Source: Lunasporangiospora selenospora (lineage: Eukaryota > Mortierellomycota > Mortierellomycetes > Mortierellales > Mortierellaceae). Taken from it: a DNA stretch of 10,068 bases. A program made the position numbers and the translations under genes. Within the stretch, counting starts at the first letter, position 1. Every line of letters starts with the position of its first letter. The stretch covers positions 1-10,068 of the forward strand of contig JAABOA010000634.1 of NCBI GenBank assembly GCA_015680635.1. Direction: 5' to 3'. The notes below the pieces were generated by a model. The model did not search any database. It worked only from the letters and a program-made list of their open reading frames with translations, and was not told the origin of the DNA. Positions 7,086 through 10,068 of this stretch are shown here, one piece after another.

Positions 7086-8543
7086 CGATATGTCTACTAC
7101 AAATCAGCCTGCCATTCTCAAATTCTCTGATGCCAAGGATGGTGAATTCAAGCGTCAAGTGTCGAGCTTCCGTGATGTGATTAGCGATGCACCTGGCTCC
7201 AAGTTTACTCCCGAGGCGTAAGTGTATTTTTTACAAAAAGATGGGGGACGAGCAGCACAACGCCAGCAAAGAGAAGAAAATGCGCGCACACTGCGGTACG
7301 CAGTGACGTTTTTTTTTTTTTTTTTTTTAACAAAGCTTCTCTCTCTCTCCCTTTCTGGTTCTTAATTGTGAAATAGTGGGCGCTACCATCTCTACGTCTC
7401 GTAAGTTTCTTTTTTCCTTAATGAGAGTGGGTGTCGGTTCGTCTTGATAAAAAAAAATAATGATTGGAAGGTTTACTCACACAGAACCAACACGTCTCCT
7501 CTCTTTTGCATATCGCCAATCATCTATTTATGGTCAACAGCTTGGCCTGCCCATGGGTAAGACATTATTCCCTGCCTCTGGATCATTGTCTCTCCAGCAC
7601 CTAAAAGAAAAGAGCGCGGCTGACTTACACTCTCCCGATGAAAATCATCTCCTTGGTTTCCCTCCTTAGGCTCATCGTACCTTGGTCGTCCGTGCACTCA
7701 AAGGTCTTGAAGACATTATCTCTGTCGATGTCGTGCATTGGTACATGCAGGAGAACGGATGGTCCTTCAGTGGCGGATACAATGATTCACTCTTCGGTGC
7801 CAAGTTTATTCGTGAAGTCTACTTCAAGGCTCAGCCCGACTACTCAGCCCGATTCACTGTCCCCGTCCTCTGGGACAAGAAGACTCAGACCATTGGTAGG
7901 CAAACAAGGACCATGTCAGCGTTGGCCGTCACTGCACTCTCTCATATCGACCTTTGTCACTAATCGTTATTCTTGTGATTGATTCCTTGATGGACTAGTC
8001 AACAACGAGAGCAGTGAGATTATCCGCATGCTCAACACTGCCTTTGACAAGCTCGTCCCAGAGAAGGCTGGCGTCAACTTTTACCCTGACGCGTTGAAGG
8101 GTGAGATCGACGCGATCAACGAGTGGATCTACAACGATATCAACAACGGAGTCTACAAGTCTGGATTCGCCACCACGCAGGAGGCCTACGAGAACAATGT
8201 GCATCCCTTGTTCAAGTCCTTGGACAGGGTGGAGGAGATTTTGAGCAAGAATGACTACCTTGTGAACAACACGTTGACAGAGGCTGATATCCGACTTTGG
8301 ACAACCATTATTCGTTTCGACCCCGTGTACCATGGTCACTTCAAGTGCAACATCAAGGGTATTGAAAAGGATTATCCCCATATGTTGAAGTGGGCTAGAC
8401 GTATCTACCAGCTCCCCAAGATCGCCGAGACTGTCGACATGGAGCACATCAAGAACCACTACTACCACTCGCACCGTCAGATCAACCCCACGGGCATTAT
8501 CCCTGCTGGTAATGGTCCCAACCTGGCCGAGCCAAGAATCTAA
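6784..8543 (+). CDS. ECM4: Glutathionyl-hydroquinone reductase (Xi-class GST, ECM4/Gto2 family); five exons
   Basis: Exons: 6784-7217, 7377-7400, 7541-7556, 7670-7895 and 7999-8543. Introns are GT-AG and the phases give 414 codons plus TAA. Known role: reduces S-glutathionyl-hydroquinones and related adducts using glutathione. Seen: GRYHLYVSLACPWAHRT (146-162) is the family's N-terminal thioredoxin-fold motif, with catalytic Cys156 in CPW rather than CPYC. The all-alpha C-terminal GST domain follows (YKSGFATTQEAY, then DIRLWTT), and the end carries the family tail NPTGIIPAGNGPN. Residues 1-86 are rich in Ser/Ala/Arg and nearly free of acids, and contain RSRFST (76-81), fitting a mitochondrial presequence. 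Then come Asn87-101 and Met103 (ATG at 7090), giving a 312-residue form close to bacterial family members. Yeast Ecm4 has about 370 residues. I annotate the longer form because the frame is open from 6784 and that ATG has A at -3. The enzyme identity is firm; which start is used is open. Confidence 0.93.
7042..7086 (+). repeat. (AAC)15 coding microsatellite, poly-asparagine
   Basis: Fifteen perfect AAC codons encode Asn87-Asn101, between the presumed presequence and the internal Met103 of the ECM4 protein. Triplet changes keep the frame, so length variation would be tolerated. The tract lies directly in front of the second ATG and so also forms its leader. Confidence 0.97.
7090..7092 (+). promoter_or_regulatory. 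Alternative in-frame start codon of ECM4 (Met103)
   Basis: This is the first ATG in any frame after the one at 6784; none occurs in the 303 bases between. The protein from here begins MSTTNQPAILKF, like typical cytosolic members, and has G at -3. Skipping the first ATG, or a transcript starting after it, would give a form lacking the presequence. Confidence 0.6.
7309..7328 (+). repeat. T20 homopolymer in ECM4 intron 1
   Basis: Twenty T residues followed by a CT repeat lie 49-68 bases before the acceptor at 7376. The run may act as a distant polypyrimidine tract and is likely to vary in length. Confidence 0.9.
7377..7400 (+). other. ECM4 micro-exon 2 (24 nt)
   Basis: The exon sits between AAATAG and GTAAGT. 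It completes the Ala codon and encodes GRYHLYV plus two bases of Ser153. The encoded stretch is an invariant part of the glutathionyl-hydroquinone reductase active-site strand, which fixes the splice sites despite the small size. Confidence 0.9.
7541..7556 (+). other. ECM4 micro-exon 3 (16 nt) carrying the catalytic cysteine
   Basis: The exon sits between CAACAG and GTAAGA. It completes Ser153 and encodes LACPW with catalytic Cys156. At 16 nt it is unusually small. Skipping it would remove the catalytic residue and shift the frame. The family motif YVSxACPWAHRT is restored exactly when it is included. Confidence 0.9.
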
Positions 8544-8558
8544 GAGAGAGAGAGAGAG
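8543..8558 (+). repeat. (AG)8 microsatellite at the ECM4 stop codon
   Basis: Eight AG units begin on the last base of the TAA stop and continue into the 3' UTR. Changes in length would not alter the protein. Confidence 0.9.
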
Positions 8559-8697
8559 TACATGTGTACTAGGCTCAATCTGTCCGAGGGAATGGGAGGG
8601 TATTAGGGCGTGAGAGGAGGGCTGAAGTGCTCCCCATCCTCCATCCATTTGTATAGTGTACTCTCCTTTTCTCGCTGTAAAAAAAAATTGAAAGGGC

Positions 8698-8703
8698 AAT
8701 AAA
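8698..8703 (+). terminator. ECM4 polyadenylation signal AATAAA
   Basis: A perfect AATAAA lies 155 bases after the ECM4 stop, preceded by an A-run. The transcript end is expected some 10-30 bases further on. Confidence 0.65.
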
Positions 8704-8719
8704 ATGTCGCGTTATTCCA

Positions 8720-9182
8720 TGATCCAAGTCGGTGTTTCTACGAGATGGGAATTGATGAGAGAAGCTGAGGGGAGGAGGGGGAGGCTAGGGAAAGTCAGGG
8801 CTGGGGTGGGCTGAGTTGACTAACTGATAGTGTGTTCATAGTTTCTGGTCGCGTTCTTTTTTTTTATTATCCCGCTAAACCATGACTGGCCTAGGATCCG
8901 TCTCTTGATAAACTGCCTAGAACTAATAATCCTTACTCGAATGGTTTGGATTGATGGCTAAAATCATTTTTTGAGGCTTGTGGTTAGTAGTAACTCAATT
9001 GTGTGGGATATTTTAAAAACTCAATGGTGTTGAGAATTGTTGGCCAGGACTCTATGTGGAAGAAAAAGGAGGTGACACTGAGCTGGATATAAAAAAAAAT
9101 CTGGGAGCTGGGGTAAGAAGACGTGGGGGAGGAGAGGACAGAGAAAAAGGTGCATATGAAAAGGGTTGGATCTCGTGTCAGC
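8720..9182. other. Purine-rich intergenic DNA, no gene seen
   Basis: Repeated GGGAGG/GAGGAGG patches (8765-8815 and 9115-9140) alternate with AT-rich patches. Short plus-strand open frames encode only Lys/Glu/Gly low-complexity peptide and have no coding-like codon use. No RNA gene is recognised. Confidence 0.55.
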
Positions 9183-9208
9183 GTGTGTGTGTGTGTGTGT
9201 GTGTGTGT
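9183..9208. repeat. (GT)13 microsatellite
   Basis: Thirteen GT units are followed by TTTTGGGTTAGGGG, which contains one and a half telomere-type TTAGGG units. This is too short to call an interstitial telomere. Confidence 0.95.
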
Positions 9209-9667
9209 TTTGGGTTAGGGGAGAAGAAAGGAGAGAACAACAAAGCCCAAAGTCAAAAAAAAAAAGCTCATGTTGCTGATGCTGGGCGAAATAGTCTATT
9301 GATCTAGATTTGCTACCTCATAGAAGGGATGTTGCAATCTCTTCTTTCGTGTTCTACAAGTCTCTATTTCATATTTTTTTTGTTGGGGTCAGGGCTATCC
9401 GTTAGGCACTGATGGGATTAAGGAACACCAAAAAAATCTTTTCAGAACGGCGGAGGCCCAGTCTGTGCACCATTGCCTGTACAACATTATCTCTTATGCA
9501 GTCCCGCCATGCGCTTCTCTTCTCACGTACTTTGGGAAGAGTCATGATCTATGGGGATTGGTTGCTAAAAAAAGTCGCGTTCCTACTTGTCAGGAGGGTG
9601 TTTAAAAAAAAGGAAAAGAGGAAAAGAGGAAAAAAGGAGGCGGATCAATTGGGAATAAGAAAAGGCA
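9209..9667. other. Intergenic DNA with A-rich patches, no supported gene
   Basis: A-runs and AGGAAAAG repeats (about 9602-9640) dominate the right half. A plus-strand open frame of 88 codons (9412-9678) ends in a Lys/Arg-rich stretch generated by that repeat and shows no recognisable domain or typical codon use, so I do not call it. If the next feature is a minus-strand exon, this would be its 3' UTR. Confidence 0.45.
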
Positions 9668-9874
9668 CTAAAAGGTAGTCAGAACGTCAAGGACGACTAC
9701 TGGATGTCGATTTTGGTAGATGATGCCATTGTCTAACACGATGGTGAAGCACAAGATATGCTCTACTTGTAGCCTGAGGCTGGTGTCGTCCAAGGAGGAA
9801 AAAAAAGGAGTAGCAAATTTTTTATTTTTGGTACCTGAACGAACGAGTTTCGTGCTTGTTTTTCCCACGATCAC
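9668..9874 (-). CDS. Possible terminal exon of a minus-strand gene, unrecognised
   Basis: On the minus strand a frame is open to a TAG at 9670-9668. Its last 40 codons (minus strand from about 9772 down) favour C-ending codons as the window's real exons do, reading for example FTIVLDNGIIYQNRHPVVV. Candidate acceptors AG lie at about 9783 and 9776. A strong donor GTAAGT on the minus strand at 9878-9873 could end an upstream exon, but no confident exon precedes it before the window edge. The plus strand of the same DNA also reads protein-like in register (KDDYWMSILVDDAIV) with two stops, so a plus-strand relic is an alternative. No function is assigned. Confidence 0.25.
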   Translation of the reverse strand: MIVGKTSTKLVRSGTKNKKFATPFFSSLDDTSLRLQVEHILCFTIVLDNGIIYQNRHPVVVLDVLTTF

Positions 9875-9878
9875 TTAC

Positions 9879-10068
9879 AGAACTGATTCATGTAGCTGTG
9901 GTCACTCGCAGGTTTTTCTGACCACATACATCTCTTTCTCTTTTTTTTTTTTCCAATCTGAACGGTTTTGTTGCACTACACTGTTTGCTCCGCTCTTTGT
10001 GCGCACATTTTCTTCTCGGTCGCTTGCATGTGGGACATTTGGGAAATGGAGCTGTGGCAGAGCAAAAA
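9879..10068. other. Right edge, no supported gene
   Basis: Contains a T-run (about 9939-9952) and mixed DNA. Short minus-strand frames and splice-like sites exist but do not chain convincingly. Any upstream exons of a minus-strand gene ending at 9668 would lie here or beyond the window. Confidence 0.4.

Noticed and set aside
7995-8699. A 234-codon minus-strand open frame
   Set aside because: It is the antisense shadow of the last ECM4 exon, which is strongly conserved protein on the plus strand; the minus peptide has no family features.
9212-9221. Telomere-like GGGTTAGGGG next to the GT repeat
   Set aside because: Only one and a half TTAGGG units; expected by chance in G-rich DNA and not evidence of a telomere or fusion point.
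9056-9307. An 83-codon plus-strand frame spanning the GT repeat
   Set aside because: Low-complexity Glu/Lys/Gly sequence with (VC)n from the microsatellite and no coding signature.
1-10068. CRISPR arrays, bacterial operons, insertion sequences and phage genes
   Set aside because: The genes have spliceosomal introns and eukaryotic families; repeats present are microsatellites or coding repeats, without spaced direct repeats.

Overview
The window looks like nuclear DNA of an early-diverging filamentous fungus, most likely Mortierellomycota/Mucoromycota. The reasons are many short GT-AG introns (about 90-350 nt), CTAAC-type branch sites, coding exons rich in C-ending codons, long pyrimidine-rich gene leaders, abundant microsatellites and a decayed transposon-type gene of a kind common in these fungi. 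The taxonomic call is an inference from style and protein similarity, not from a marker gene.

Layout. 1-450: microsatellite and low-complexity DNA with no gene. About 450-1395: a broken, frameshifted gene relic whose motifs fit a fungal Fanzor/TnpB-like RNA-guided nuclease. 1396-2160: further decayed coding-like blocks of unknown family. About 2205-2747: AT/CT-rich DNA with a TATA box and two AATAAA signals that could be a solo LTR (weak). 2930-3570: a purine tract facing a long pyrimidine tract, leading into the first intact gene.

3571-6023 (+): a nine-exon plasma-membrane-type Qa-SNARE (syntaxin, Sso1-like) of 393 residues. It has an unusual 75-residue Q/N/Y/G-rich repeat region between a short N-terminal peptide and the Habc domain. 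6784-8543 (+): a five-exon glutathionyl-hydroquinone reductase (Xi-class/omega-like GST, ECM4/Gto2 family) of 414 residues. It has a probable mitochondrial presequence and a 15-residue asparagine run, followed at once by a second in-frame ATG that would give a 312-residue cytosolic form. Two consecutive micro-exons (24 and 16 nt) encode its catalytic-site region.

8544-10068: the ECM4 3' UTR with an AATAAA signal, then purine-rich low-complexity DNA with a (GT)13 tract. Near the right edge lies a short coding-like segment (9668-9874) that may be the last exon of a convergent minus-strand gene or a plus-strand relic.

The two intact genes are neighbours on the same strand, separated by 760 bp with their own promoter-like elements. 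One acts in exocytic membrane fusion and the other in thiol/quinone redox chemistry, so no shared pathway is evident.
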